DNA of 64,000 nt from Circinella umbellata (taxonomy: Eukaryota > Mucoromycota > Mucoromycetes > Mucorales > Lichtheimiaceae): assembly GCA_025093555.1 (NCBI GenBank), contig JAIWNF010000048.1, positions 293,870-357,869 of the forward strand, written 5' to 3'. The translations under genes were made by a program, and so were the position numbers. This document shows positions 26,369 through 38,865 of this stretch, one piece after another; position 1 is the stretch's first letter; every line of letters begins with the position of its first letter. The notes under the pieces were generated by a model, which saw only the letters and a program-made list of their open reading frames with translations, was not told the DNA's origin and ran no database searches.

Positions 26369-28028
26369 ATGCGGGGAGAAACAAAAGCAATTGTAATTTA
26401 TATTACTGCATCACTTTTTTTTGCATCATTTGCAACTATATTTGCACTTTGGCCAACTCATGATTGGAATAACTTTTATAATTCTCGACCTGTTCGAGGT
26501 GAAATGGGTTTAGGGCGATTTTTAATACGAGGAACTCGTTATGTTAACGGTAATATTATATAGGTGTACGATAATAATAGTAGTACTAATAGGATCCACT
26601 GAGAATGGGGATGAAAGATATCTTGTCCCTTTTTTTTACACAATATTTAAAAAAAAAGAGCTTAAATCAGCAGATCAAATAGTTAATAAAAAGAAATATA
26701 GGTCGTTCGACACCTTTTGCATATGCATGGCGATTAGTAAACTCAACACATTTAGGCCGTGCGTCAGCTTGGATAGGCTATATAACACATCAGTTGGGAC
26801 AGTGGATTATTCTGGCTCAAGTTCAACACCAAAAAAAGCTTAATAATATTCGATGGTCAAATGATACATTTAATTCTTGGAATTGGAAAATGGTTTACTT
26901 AAATGGATTCATGATGCTATTCAAGTTATTTCAAACACATACTACTTATGATGGGTTGGCAATAGACGTATCAGAAAGTACCGCTCAAAGTAGTGTTATT
27001 GCTGTTTTATTGGTTGCTTTATTATTAGCTATACCTAGGTAACAAAAAAAAAACCACTGTGAATTTTGGCAGATATGAAAGTGAAAAATGAAAAAATGGG
27101 GTTTTTTTTCAAATGATTAATATCTGATAAAAATGATTGAATGAATAAATAAATTATAAAGGCGAGGAGTTGCTTTTGGAAAACCAAGAAATATTCGATT
27201 CATTTCATTTAAACAAACATTAGACTTTATAAAAAAATACCATGGTTATGTCATGAGCTTCGGCACTGTATATAATTTTCATTATCATCCTGCTGTAAGT
27301 TTATATTATTTTATGTTATCTATGAACTTCTCATTGTTTTTCTACTAGTTAATAAGAAATGCATAATCTTTATTTAGGAAGGTACAATGAGTCATCTGGG
27401 CGGGTTCTTTTATCAATGTCTACTTCTTTGGCAATCAACCAGTTTTTATCACAAGGTAACATAACATGTTTATATTGCATAATATAAAACTATTAGTGTC
27501 TCGAAGAAATTAATAATAATAATAATACATAACTTAAGAACATTACAATAAAAATCATAGAGTCATCGTAACAAATATTGGATATTATTACTTGAAACAT
27601 GGGTTTTTATTCATGGTACATTGACCGCTATACTTCAACCAGGAACCAATTGGCAAATATTTTCATATGGATTTGCTATTATTTTTCTAATCAATCAAAT
27701 CTATGACACACCCATCCCAAAACGTTACCCATGGATATTGGCATCACTTTATACATTATTTTCGGTAGCTGTAGCACTTGGATTTCAACAAAACCATGCT
27801 TATTACAAAATGCTCTTCATTCCTGTAGCCCAATTCATTTGCTTATTTGCATGTATTGGTATAGGAATGTTGACAGCCTTACTATTTAGAAGGTTAAAAG
27901 ATAGATCGTCATTTCATTATTTACAAAGAGTAATTGTTACATTGATTTATATTGGTTCAGCAAGCGGTGTAGTCATTGGTCTTGCTATCATACTTGGTGG
28001 TAACCTTAGAGTATATAATGATTATTAA
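26369..28028 (+). CDS. polytopic membrane protein of unknown function
   Basis: I do not recognise the family. Five exons: 26369-26549, 26702-27038, 27162-27294, 27378-27455, 27561-28028 (398 aa), in frame across all junctions. There is a signal-anchor-like first segment (about residues 8-27), then GRSTPFAYAWRLVNSTHLG and a helix with WIGYITHQLGQWIIL. Further hydrophobic segments follow near residues 155-170 and 220-260, with four clear ones in the last exon, giving about eight in total. Residues around 205-228 carry FGTVYNFHYHPAEGTMSHLGG. This His-rich stretch with an acidic residue sits next to membrane segments and could be a metal or cofactor site; that is inference only. The C-terminus is short (NLRVYNDY) with no targeting signal. 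It lies between the Ras and Rsr1 genes without obvious linkage. Confidence 0.75.
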
Positions 28029-29477
28029 TGGCGATGATTTATTTATTTTTTTGTAAGAGAAAAAGTATTATCCTGAGTGGATAAGTATATAATAAAGAAA
28101 ACATTAGTTTTATTGGCTTTCACAAACATCTCACTATATACATCTTCAAAAGTTCTGCTAACACTACATACAATGAAAAACAAGCTCTTTTCTAAAGAGA
28201 AATTAAGTGTGCTTAAATCAAATTATTACCCCTGATTTTGTTCAATTGAGGGAGTCAATCGCTCTTATATACATATATTAATAGGTAGAAATAAATAAAA
28301 TATCGATAAGACTACTATTTTTTATCATCATCATCATTATTATAGCTTTGTCTAAAGCAAGCTTCTTATAAATATATAAATAAAAAGCAATAGATTTGCT
28401 ACTGTATCAGTATTGGCTTATATGTATATAAAGAGCTATTGTTATTATTATTCTTGTTTAAATACTATTATATAGATACATTAACTATTGTTCATTTATA
28501 AAAAATATCAAGACTGATATACAGACATTTTGAAACCGTATATAAATTTTATAAAATAACAGTGGTAATGAAGATCCGTTTAAACAAACTATTTGTCAAG
28601 AAGATGGTATTACTAGAAAGTACATAAATTATAATAAACAAATAAAGGATTTTGAGTCTTATTATAGTAAAGATAATCCCATTAGAAGTATCTCATTTGA
28701 ATAAGTTGTTGTCTATTAATATACAGATATCATTTTCTTTTCTTCTATGAAACGTATTTTCATTTATTTTATCTTTACTTTTATAACGTTTTTAGATAAA
28801 TTATCGTCACCATTGATATAACGCCTATTATATCAATATGTTAGCTGAAAGCATTAAAAATATTAGGTGTATATGAATTCATCAAAAAACAGTAATATGT
28901 GTACTTGGTTAATAAAAATTAAACTTGCGTTACGCGTGTAACATTTGCATAACAAATATTTCCCTACAGTGAGCCCCCTTTCCTTTTTGTATTAATGATT
29001 TGATTATTATTCCATCGGAAAATATATAAGCTTAAGCTAAGCCTTTTGGCAACATGATGTCGTAATTGGGTAACCATGCGGTTAGTAAAGAAAAAAAAAG
29101 TTTACAAGCTGTCGATCAGTGTGTAGATCAAAGACACTTTCTTTTTTTAACAATAATATATATATATATATATAAAGAGAGAGAGAGAGAGATAGTAATA
29201 ATAATAAATAATAGTAATAATAGTAATAAGATATATGATAAAAATGTGGGTGAATGTATATATAATATATGGTATGGATTGATTTGGGATTGAATTGAAA
29301 GGGTAGGCGCTTGTTATTGCTGTTTGGTATTTAAACATTGAATTGTTTATATTATTTTTCTTTTTTTTTATATAAACAAAAAACAAAAACAAAATGGAGG
29401 AGTAAAAAAAGGAAAAAAAAAGAGGGCGTAAATATAAAGAAGGGGAAAAAAAGATTTTTTTGGGGAAGTGGTTTTTT
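28029..29477. other. intergenic region between convergent genes
   Basis: About 1.45 kb between the stop codons of the membrane protein gene and the Rsr1 gene. It holds a composite (TA)n-(GA)n microsatellite at about 29156-29193 and A/G-rich runs at 29370-29470. The minus-strand frame at 29147-29488 is a translation of these simple repeats. No gene is supported. Confidence 0.5.
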
Positions 29478-30373
29478 TTACAGAACAAGGCACTTCAACT
29501 TTTTCTTTTGTTTTTCTCGACCTGGCATTTGACGATTGATTTGTCTTACAAGATCATAAAATACTTCATCTACGTTGATTTTATACATGGCTGATGTTTC
29601 ATAGAATGGTTTTCCACCCCACTCTTGTGACAACATCATACCTTGTTCTCTTGAAACCATACGTTCCTCTTCCAAATCACATTTATTTCCAACTAAGACC
29701 ATCGGTACCTGCCGTCATAATCATAGTTAATAATAAGTGTATAATCATATCTTATCCTCTCTCTCTCTCAGTCTGTCATTGTAGAGAAAAGAAAACTGAA
29801 AATACTTACATTATCACTATCCTTAACACGAAGAATTTGTTCACGTAACTCTTGTAAGTCAGTTAATGTCACCATACTTGTAATTGAAAAAACCAAAAGA
29901 AAACCTTGACCACTTTTCATATATAAATCTCGCATGGCAGTAAACTGTTCTGTACCAGCAGTATCCAGTATCTCTAACATACATTGTTGTCCATCCACTT
30001 CTACTTGTTTACGATATGAATCTTCAATTGTTGGATCATATTTTTCTACAAATATGGATTGTACAAATTGAACTGTCTTTTGATTGTGTACACACATGTA
30101 TTTGTTTCGTATATAACATTAATATTCATCGTATTCATAGTCATGCATCGTCGTCGTAGATAAATCCAACAATAACAAGTAAAATAAATTGTATATATAA
30201 GATATACATAAAAAAATGAGAACTCTCTTCTTTTTTCCTTCCTCTTTGTACACACATACACACACACTGCTTTTGATAAAAGAATAAACTTTAGGTAAAT
30301 ACCATTCAAAACTTACCAAAGCTGATTTACCAACACCACCCGAACCTAATACAACCAATTTGTATTCTCTCAT
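29478..30373 (-). CDS. RSR1: Rsr1/Bud1 (Rap-like) small GTPase
   Basis: A Ras-superfamily switch that in yeasts and filamentous fungi directs polarised growth and bud or hyphal tip site choice through Cdc42. Three exons in transcript order: 30373-30317, 30076-29810, 29708-29478 (184 aa). The P-loop is GSGGVGKS (Gly12, numbered as in human Rap). The effector loop is YDPTIEDSY. Switch II reads [11 protein letters not shown] with Thr61 instead of Gln, which separates Rap/Rsr1 from Ras. NKCD and ETSA follow. The C-terminus is a short polybasic run (KQKKKLK) and the CAAX box CLVL; the final Leu predicts geranylgeranylation. Yeast Rsr1 has a longer tail, so this compact form is closer to animal Rap1. 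Confidence 0.95.
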
Positions 30374-32189
30374 TATTTAGAATGAGCTTTTTTTGTACGT
30401 TTGTCAGAGGTTAATAATAATAATAATAATAATAAAGGGGTAGAATAAATAGTAGTGTAAATATATATATATATAAAGCGCGCCTTCTATTGTTAAAATA
30501 ATATCTAAAAGTCAATGAGCAATTGTGAAATAATGAGTTGTAAAAGAAGAAAGAGGAAAAAAGAGAAAGAGAAGAAAAGAAAAGAAAGAAACAAAACGGT
30601 TACAAGTTAAAAGATAATGAAAGCGAGGGGTCCAAATGCACACACGCCCCCAGCACGGAAAAAGAAAGAAACACGAGTGTGCGTAAGGAAAAAAAAAGAT
30701 ATGATACCCATAATATTCAATTATTGAGTGTTCAAAGGGGAGGTTAAGCCTGTGTGTAACCGAATGACAGCGGAGCAAGAGAAAGGTTTTAAGGGGAAGA
30801 AGGTTTACATGTAAAAAAATAAAAATAAAAAAAATAAAGGATCTAAGGGACCGTTTCTCTTTTCCTTTCTTTAATTCGTACTGTTTCAAGTTTATTAAGT
30901 GCACTTCTTCCTTGCATACAATTTTATAAACGAAAAATGATTGTGTTTTTTTTATTAAAAATACTTTAGTTAGAAATATCAAATCAATTATTATATTATA
31001 TTATATATTATATTATTAAATAAGTAGCTTAGCAACAGGCTTCTAGACTTTTTACAGCACCATAGTTATATATTTTTGAAGCGCATGAAAATCTAATAAA
31101 TAATAATAACAATAATACACTCCGAAATGATTTATCTTTTTATGCAGTGAAAAAGTATATAGTGATATATTATCCACTATCATTATAATAACTGACAACC
31201 ACACAACAATGGTTTATGTGTTCTTTTTTTTTTTAAAGAAAAAGGTTAATAATACGTAACAGCAGTTTTCTTTTTTTTATCAATATTTTATACACCCACG
31301 TGGCATTTTTTGAGAACACGCTTTTTTCTCTTGTATATATATAATGAAGCGTTTGTCTTTTTTCTCTAATGCCAAAATTTGACAGATAGTTTTTGTCGTT
31401 TATTATTGAAATTTTATGATTTGTTGGGAGAGAAGTATCATTAATGTAAGAAAAAGAATAATGTTAACTGCTTTTTCTTCAGTAATAATGAAAACAGTTC
31501 AGGAAAATACATTTGTCTCCAGTGTCACACCAATTGTTATTGTTAAAAAATACAAATGTTTCTCGACCTATACAATTCTATTATCCCATTACATGTTTTT
31601 TGTGATACAATCTTACGGCCACATAGTTACTGTATATTATATTATATCTTGTAGTAAATTATCTATTACCATAGAAACCGTACATCTTCAAAGCACATAA
31701 CGGAAACTATAATAAAGTCATCATGTAAATGCCACATTCTATCAGAAGTGTAATTGATACATTTTTTGTAAATAAAACAGTAGTAACTGGTGTGTGCAAA
31801 ACTGAAGTCCGTGCAACAAACCAAATTAGGAAAGTCAACCTTTGGTTACTTGTTTGCTTTTCCCTTGAAGTTATATTTCAGCTAAAAAAAAAGGCTCAAG
31901 ATATTTTTTCTTTTACCCTTCTTCTTTACACAAGAAAAGAAAAGAAAGAAGAAAAGACCAAACCTCATCTTTACTCTCTCATCTCCCTTCTTTTACTTAT
32001 TCTTTTCTCTCTAAGAAACTTTTTATTTTTCATTGGGAAGTTTTTGTTTTCTTTCTTTCTTCTCTCTTCCCTTAATCATTCATTAATTCTTCCCGATTTC
32101 GAAAAAAAACCTATTTATTATTGCTTTTTTTATCAACATTCAAAAACCCATTCCAGTCATTATTAATATATAATAATTCTTGTTTTTTA

Positions 32190-32237
<48 letters not shown>

Positions 32238-32285
32238 ATTCTCCACCTAACTCCTTTTTAATTTTCAAAAATTATATAAACGACA
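30374..32285. promoter_or_regulatory. divergent promoter region between Rsr1 and Sla1 genes
   Basis: It lies between start codons that face away from each other. Next to the Rsr1 start there is an ATT/AAT trinucleotide run (30415-30435) and a purine-rich block (30535-30600). Toward Sla1 the plus strand is C/T-rich over about 31900-32240. Frames at 30512-30982 (minus) and 31729-32166 (plus) are low-complexity translations of these tracts. No factor sites could be assigned. Confidence 0.45.
32194..32236. repeat. (CT)n microsatellite upstream of Sla1
   Basis: About 20 CT dinucleotides end about 50 bp before the Sla1 start codon, placing them in the core promoter or 5' leader. This is a close parallel to the tract before the Ras gene. 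Confidence 0.85.
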
Positions 32286-33135
32286 ATGAAATATACAGCT
32301 GTATGCAAAGCGCTATATGATTATAAAGCACAATCCGACGAGGAACTTACATTCAAAGAAGATAATATTTTATATATTCTCGATAAAGACGATGACCCTG
32401 AGTGGTGGAAAGCACAATTAAAACCAGTTTCACTTGAAGAAGTAGGACCTATTGGTCTTGTACCAGCCAACTACATTGACGAGGTATGCGACAAAGAAAA
32501 GAAAAAAAAAACTAGGGAGGAAAGAGTAGGAACGGAATAATCAGTTTGGAAAGCAATCTATTCTTGTTCTTTGGATCTTAAAGAAAAGTACTGATAATCT
32601 TCTTGTTGTTTGGGAACAAACACAAAAAAATCATTTACAGGCAGAACCGATTGGAACGATCGAAGCACTCTATGATTATACTGCATTGCAGGATGAAGAA
32701 TTATCGTTTAAAGAAAATGATATTATGATTTTATACGAAAATGATGATGAGGATTGGTTTCTTGCTAAAGAAAAAGGTGGCAGTATCGGTCTTGTTCCAA
32801 GTAATTATATTCAACAGGTAAAAAGAAATAAAAAAAGAAGGGATGAATAGAGGAAATAAGAAAATGGATTAATAAACATACGAATATATGTATCATGAAT
32901 TAGGTATCGAACAAAACAGTTACTCAAACATCTACACACGAAACTGAACCCACAACACAAACAACAGTAATAGAAGAACATGAACCATCTGATCAACATC
33001 AAGATGCTCAGCAACCCTCAGTTTCTGTATTTTCTGCAATTTCTGTAAGTAATAGTAATTGGACTGTGAAAAGGAAAAAGTCATGTAGGAGTTACAAGAC
33101 CACTATATATATAATTAACACCTGTTCATAATTCC

Positions 33136-33173
<38 letters not shown>

Positions 33174-36100
33174 ATAGAATACACCAAATACACCCGAACA
33201 ACAATCTCGAACAATACCCAATGCACGTGATGAAGCAGTGTCATGGTCTGTGCATGAATATGATATGGATAAAAAGAAAAAGAAAAAAAGCAAAGGCAAT
33301 CTATTAATCGGTAATGGGATGTTATGCTATGGAAGTGAAACTGATAAAGCCTCACCTGTACGGCAATTTTCGATATCTGATGTGGCTCATTCTACTTTTG
33401 ATAATAAAACTATCCACGTTGAAATTTCGGACGCTACACGAACAACACTTGATTTCCAAGCATCAAGCAAGTCGGAAGCTAAATCTATTGTTTCAAAAAT
33501 TGAAGAATCAAAATCACTTGCCAACAATTCATCATCAGCATCATCATCAGCTGCACCTATTTCATCTACAATACCACCAGCGCCACCAGCACCCTCTGTA
33601 TCTGAACTAGAACCAGAACCTCAAGAACCTGAACCAGTATGTGAACCTCGGTGGGCGGTTGCATTGTATGATTTTAATGCTGAAGGAGCAGAAGAAATAT
33701 CAGTGAAAGAACAAGATCAAGTACTTGCAGTAGATTATGTGAGTAGTGAAGATTGGTGGACAATTGAATATCAGGACGGACGATCGGGTATTGTACCAGC
33801 AACCTATGTACAATTCCAAGAAGATTATGAAGCTGATTTGGAACGTGATAACGAATTACAGCGACAACAAGAAGAACAGGAACTACAGCGACAACAAAGA
33901 GAAACAGAAGCTGCTGCTGCGAGACAACGACGATTAGAAGAGGAAGAGGCACGTCGTCGTAGAGAGCAAGAAGAAGCAGAAAGACAGCGTCAACAAGCGA
34001 CAGAAAATCAAGAGCGGAAAGCCAAGGCAGCTGCTGCCGCAGCTGCTACCGTTTCTGCGGGAAGTGCTTCACCACGACGAAGTCAAATACCAGCGCCTCC
34101 ACCTCCAAATAAAGCACCTGCTGGTCGAGCTATGCCTAGTGCTCAAGCTGTTAAATCGATACCCTTGCCTAGCAATCGCTCACTACCTGAAAGACCGAAA
34201 CAGGCTCAAGATCCTGGAAAACCTGATACAAACAAAGTTCGTACATGGACTGATCGAAGTGGTGCATTCAAGGTGGAAGCCCAATTTCTGGGTTGTCATA
34301 ATGACAAGATTCGATTACACAAAATTAATGGTGTTAAAATTGATGTTCCCATTCAAAAAATGTGTGCTGCAGATTTAAAATATATTGAACAAGAAACAGG
34401 CCGACGCTTAGCAGAAGATAATGGGGATGATATCCCATTAGCTCATCTTTCAAAAGAAGGTCGTTCTTCTTCAAGTAGTGGTGGTGGTAAACAAGAATGG
34501 AATTGGTACGATTATTTCATGAGGGCCAATATTCCCATGAATAATAGTCTTCGTTATGCATCTACATTCCAAGCAGAAGGGCTGGGTCAAAATGATTTGG
34601 ACAATTTAACACATAGAAAGATGAAATCACTCGGTATGTCGGAGTCCCATGTACAACGTTTACAACGATTTATCGAATCTAATGAACCGGAGCCTGCATC
34701 AGATGAAGATTCAGTACCAGCAACCATTTTACCACAAGTTCACAATCAACAGCAACAATCATATAACAGAAAGAAGGGTAAAAAATCAGTAAGCTTTGGT
34801 GCCACTAGTGTGATTGATGATAGTGATGATGAATCAGCAGCTTGGGGTAGAGCAGTTGATGGATCTTCGCATCATGTACAGTCACAAATTGAAGAAGATG
34901 AACGACTCGCACGACAATTACAACAACAATTTAATTCCCAAGAAGGAGGCTCACCTGTATTTAATCGTGGAAATAATAATGGGGGTCATTTACAGCGACG
35001 TGGTACAGGACGACCCACACCTAGTAATGCAGCTCCACGCGGTGTGAATACAGCAATGATGGATACAATCAAGAATCAATTGAGTTCAACACCATTGCAA
35101 CCTACACCTGCTGCTGTAACATCGCCAGCACCACACCAACAACAACAGCAAGGCCCACCTGCAACGCCACCTAGAGACAATGTTGTATCATCTATTCCAT
35201 TAGCACCAACACCAGTTGTCAGTGGTGGTATTGCTCGTCAGCAAACAGGTTTTTCAGATGATGCTTGGGCACCTCGAGCAGCATCTTCACCAAGCAGATC
35301 TCCTGCTATAGTAAATGTTAATAATATGACGCCAACACCACCATCCTCAGGATCAGGCGCTGCATCAACACCAGCTGTCGCTGATGCAATGGCACAGACA
35401 AAAGCAGCATGGGCTGCACCACAACCACAACCACCTGCACCCCCAGCTCCTGTAGTGCAACAGCATGTTCCTACACCACCGCCCTCCCAACCACCTGTTA
35501 CACTTCCACCAAGACAACGTCCGACTCCCCCTACACCTCAACAAAATACTAAAGTCGATGCACAAATGTTATCTCAATGGACAAGTCCTACTGGTAACCA
35601 GCCACAGCAGCCACAGGTTTCTTCCAATGTACAACAAATGGCGATGCAATTTGGTGGTAATAATCAACAACAACCCCCTCCACCCCCTCCAAGATCGCCT
35701 ATAAATCAATTTATTCCACAGTCACAACAATCAGCACCACCTCCTGTACAACAACAATCACAATTTATGCAGGCACCACCATCTCAAAACCCTGCTTTTA
35801 CTGCACATTCCCCTGTGCAACAAAACCAATTTATTCAACAACAGCAGCAACCACAGCAACAGATGATGATGCAACAACAACCTAATATAGTAACCAACGT
35901 TCCTGTCAATGCGGCATTACCCCAACCATTGGTTCCTATGGCTACAGGAATGTCTAATCAATCTTCTCAAAGTGAAGGAAGGTCTTGGGCTAATGCAACT
36001 CCAGATAATCCATTTGGTGGTGGTAATGCTGGCCAGCAACAACAACAGCGTCCGTCACTTCAACAGCAAGGTTCATTCTCAATGGGTTCATCTAGTTCAT

Positions 36101-36670
36101 CATTGCAACCATCACAATTATTTGCTCAAATGACAGGCCAGCCTAATAATTTTCAGACGGTTCAAGCTACCGGTTTTAATCATCAACAAACAATGAATAT
36201 GCAAAATCATGGTAAGTTTTTTTTTGTTCTTTGTTTAAAAATCAATTGTACCCTTTTAGATATAAAAAAGAATGTAAATATGAATTATATATCAAACTTT
36301 TCACTAACCCCCCCAACTTTGCTTAATATCACTGATTATAGATCCTAATGATAAGTATTCTGTGTTTAAGAACTTGAATAATAGTAACCCTAGTGTATTT
36401 GGACAAAATCAACCACAACGTAAGTATATATGATCAATTGCGATTTAATAATTGTTATTATCATTATTATTTTTTTTTGTAATCTCATGGATCTATTTAT
36501 AATATATTTATTTAGCTGGTGTTCCTCAGTTCCAACAGCAACAACCTACTGGATTTAATCAAATGCAAGGTCAAACTGCTTTTGGTGGACAAAATGGATT
36601 TGGTATGGCAGGTCAACAGCAACCCACTCAGCAACCTCAACAGCCTCAACAATTCTATAATCGTTGGTGA
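32286..36670 (+). CDS. SLA1: Sla1-type actin/endocytosis adaptor
   Basis: A cortical patch protein that links cargo, clathrin-coated pits and actin nucleation. Six exons: 32286-32483, 32641-32817, 32904-33044, 33178-36211, 36342-36419, 36516-36670 (1260 aa, similar to yeast Sla1). Domains in order: SH3-1 (about 4-64, ALYDYKAQSDEELTF), SH3-2 (about 70-125, ALYDYTALQDEELSF), a conserved region beginning SWSVHEYDMDKK near 194, SH3-3 (about 327-385, ALYDFNAEGAEEISV), an Arg/Glu/Gln-rich coiled coil (about 395-470), SHD1 for NPFxD cargo (about 527-585, RTWTDRSGAFKVEAQFLG), and the SAM-like SHD2 (about 612-672, WNWYDYFMRANIPM). A long Pro/Gln-rich tail follows, with TGF/TGQ-type repeats such as QQTGFSDDAW and QATGFNHQ that resemble Pan1/Prk1 target sites. 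Confidence 0.95.
33141..33170. repeat. (TA)n microsatellite inside a Sla1 intron
   Basis: About 15 TA units lie in intron 3, ending a few bases before the acceptor AG at 33176-33177. It replaces the usual polypyrimidine tract of that intron. Confidence 0.85.
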
Positions 36671-37027
36671 TTTTCATAAAACAATCATTTTACATTACCT
36701 TTTTCTTTTGTACATTTTCTTCTGTTTTCACCATTTATAAAAATGTGTAAGCGTTGTTTTTCTTACTCTTCTTGTTTGTGTCTCACCTTCTTTTTTTCTA
36801 CTATAGATTCTATCTTTTTTTTTTACCCTCTTATATCCCCCCACCTTTACTATCATCTATCATTCATTCATCATTACCGTTATCATAAAAAACAATACAT
36901 AAAATGAAGGAGATTTTTGGATCATGGTAAAAAAAAAAAGAGATAAAAAAAGAAAATCTGTCTTTACATATACAATATATATTTTTTTTTTCAATTAAAA
37001 AACGATTAAATATTGAAATAATTTAAT
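36671..37027. other. intergenic region between convergent genes
   Basis: Only 357 bp separate the stop codons of Sla1 and the cyclophilin gene. It contains T-runs and A-runs and must hold both 3' ends. No additional gene is seen. Confidence 0.6.
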
Positions 37028-38027
37028 TTATTGGTCCTTAATTTCACCACAATCAACAATATTGATCTCGGCAGTAGGACTACCGCTTCTAGAACCATAC
37101 TTTTCCAAAAGGTCTAAAACTTCTTCACCTTCAGTGATTTGACCAAAGACAGTATGAGCACCGTCTAACCAAGGAGTTCGATCAAAAGTAATGAAGAATT
37201 GGGAACCATTGGTATTAGGTCCAGCATTGGCCATAGATAAAGTACCCTTACCACCATGTTTAATGTTGAAGTTTTCACTAAGGAGTAGTAATTTTTAAGT
37301 TTAATTTGTCTTCGCGCGTGTGTGTGATTTCTTGTTATTTTAATAATAAAAAAAGACTTACTCAGGGAAAGTACGACCATAAATGGATTCACCACCACGA
37401 CCATCACCTAAGGTGAAGTCTATAAAAAAGAGCCACATATTTTAATAACTTAAACTCAATGTAACCAAATATCCATTCTAATTATTTATATAAAATTGTA
37501 TACACTTACCACCACCTTGAGCCATGAAACCAGGAATAATACGGTGGCTATTTTAATTATGAATATGTAAGTATATATTGCATCCCTTCTATCCATGCTT
37601 TTATTGTATATGGTTATTATAACTTACAAATGGCTGTTCTTAAAGTGAAGAGGCTTGCCGGATTGACCAATACCCTTTTCACCAGTGCAGAGAGCTATGT
37701 ATATATTATATATAATGAGTAAGTCCGTTAATTTCACAGTTGTTTTCCTTTATTTTTTACTTCCATTGTATTCAAATAAAAAAAAAAGAATAAAAACGCT
37801 TACCTCTGAAGTTTTCAGCAGTCTTTGGGACGGAATCGGAGAAAAGCTATGTTTATTAATAATAATAAGTGAATTAATTGTTATGTTAGTATAAGACGAA
37901 AAATAAGAAAAGAATAATAAATTCTTATTAATAAATAACAAATACGAACCTTGAAGGTCATGCGACCACTGGGCTTGCCGTTGACGGCAACATCGAAAAA
38001 GACCTTAGGAAGATTCTTGGCTGCCAT
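37028..38027 (-). CDS. cyclophilin A-type peptidyl-prolyl cis-trans isomerase
   Basis: A cytosolic foldase and cyclosporin A receptor. Six exons in transcript order: 38027-37950, 37846-37804, 37694-37628, 37547-37510, 37419-37362, 37277-37028 (177 aa). Catalytic and cyclosporin-binding positions are present: Arg65 in [13 protein letters not shown], Phe70, Met71, Gln73, then [16 protein letters not shown] and the Trp of [13 protein letters not shown]. The segment [17 protein letters not shown] is the insertion of divergent-loop cyclophilins. There is no signal peptide and no organelle signal. The first donor site reads GTTCGT, unlike the GTAAG of most introns here, but the reading frame confirms it. 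Confidence 0.96.
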
Positions 38028-38865
38028 TATGAATGTAAGTAAAAGAAAAAAGACGTGTTTTTTTTGCGGGGGCGAAAGTTTCGGATATATATTTTTTTGT
38101 TGAGTGACTCGGTTCATGTTTTTTTGACAGCACAACAAATAAATTCCCATATTAATCAGAAAGCTTAATTTATACAGCGACTATGAATATGTATATATAT
38201 TGAACAATGGCAAGAAAAAAGCTTTATAGCAATTTTTTTTGTCTTGAACAAAAAAAAAAAAAAAGATCATTTGTATCATCAGAACCGTAGAAGTCCCAAT
38301 CACAAAAGTCTTTATGATAACAATTGGGCTTATAAAGCAACGGGTTTGGGTCTTTGGTGTGAGGATGGAGACAATAATGAAAAGTTCATATATACGCATA
38401 ATCAAATAGTCGATCACTTTTTTCTTTTAATATCAGCCCTTTTTCAAAAAAAAATCATGGCAGCACACTCATAAAAATGGTCAACTACGTATGTTTTAAA
38501 ATAATCGTCAAGTAGCATAAGATACCAGGTGTGAAGCATCACTCAAGTAGTGAATTCGCGTGTTCATAGATATATGGTTTTGATATTTTGATTTTGCATA
38601 GTCTATAAAGAATACTACATATTATACATGGTAACCATCGGTCATTTGACTTAATATCGTCTGAATATTATGCCGACCAATGCCCCCTTCAAAAATCAAA
38701 ACTAACAATAGTATAAAAAAAAGCAAGCTCTTTCTTATTCCCGATCTAAAACGCGACATAATGTGAGTGAAATTCTAATACTTGATACTCATTTACTTTT
38801 TATGAATAAAATACATTGACTAAATAATATTAATAAATAATGGAAAAAAAAAGAAATTGCTTGGA
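38028..38865. promoter_or_regulatory. divergent promoter region between cyclophilin and aldo-keto reductase genes
   Basis: 838 bp between two outward-facing genes. It contains A/T runs and no frame with protein character; 38244-38474 (plus) and 38181-38417 (minus) are overlapping chance frames. An ATG directly followed by a possible donor (38761, ATGTGAGTG) was considered as an upstream exon of the reductase but gives no in-frame join. Confidence 0.45.

Noticed and set aside
29147..29488. 113-codon minus-strand frame
   Set aside because: Made of (TA)n, (GA)n and A-run translations.
30512..30982. 156-codon minus-strand frame
   Set aside because: Phe/Leu/Ser-rich translation of a purine-rich promoter tract between Rsr1 and Sla1.
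31729..32166. 145-codon plus-strand frame
   Set aside because: Low-complexity translation of the pyrimidine-rich Sla1 upstream region.
38757..38780. Upstream mini-exon ATG-GTGAGT for the aldo-keto reductase
   Set aside because: No acceptor gives an in-frame join, and the ATG at 38866 already yields a normal family N-terminus.
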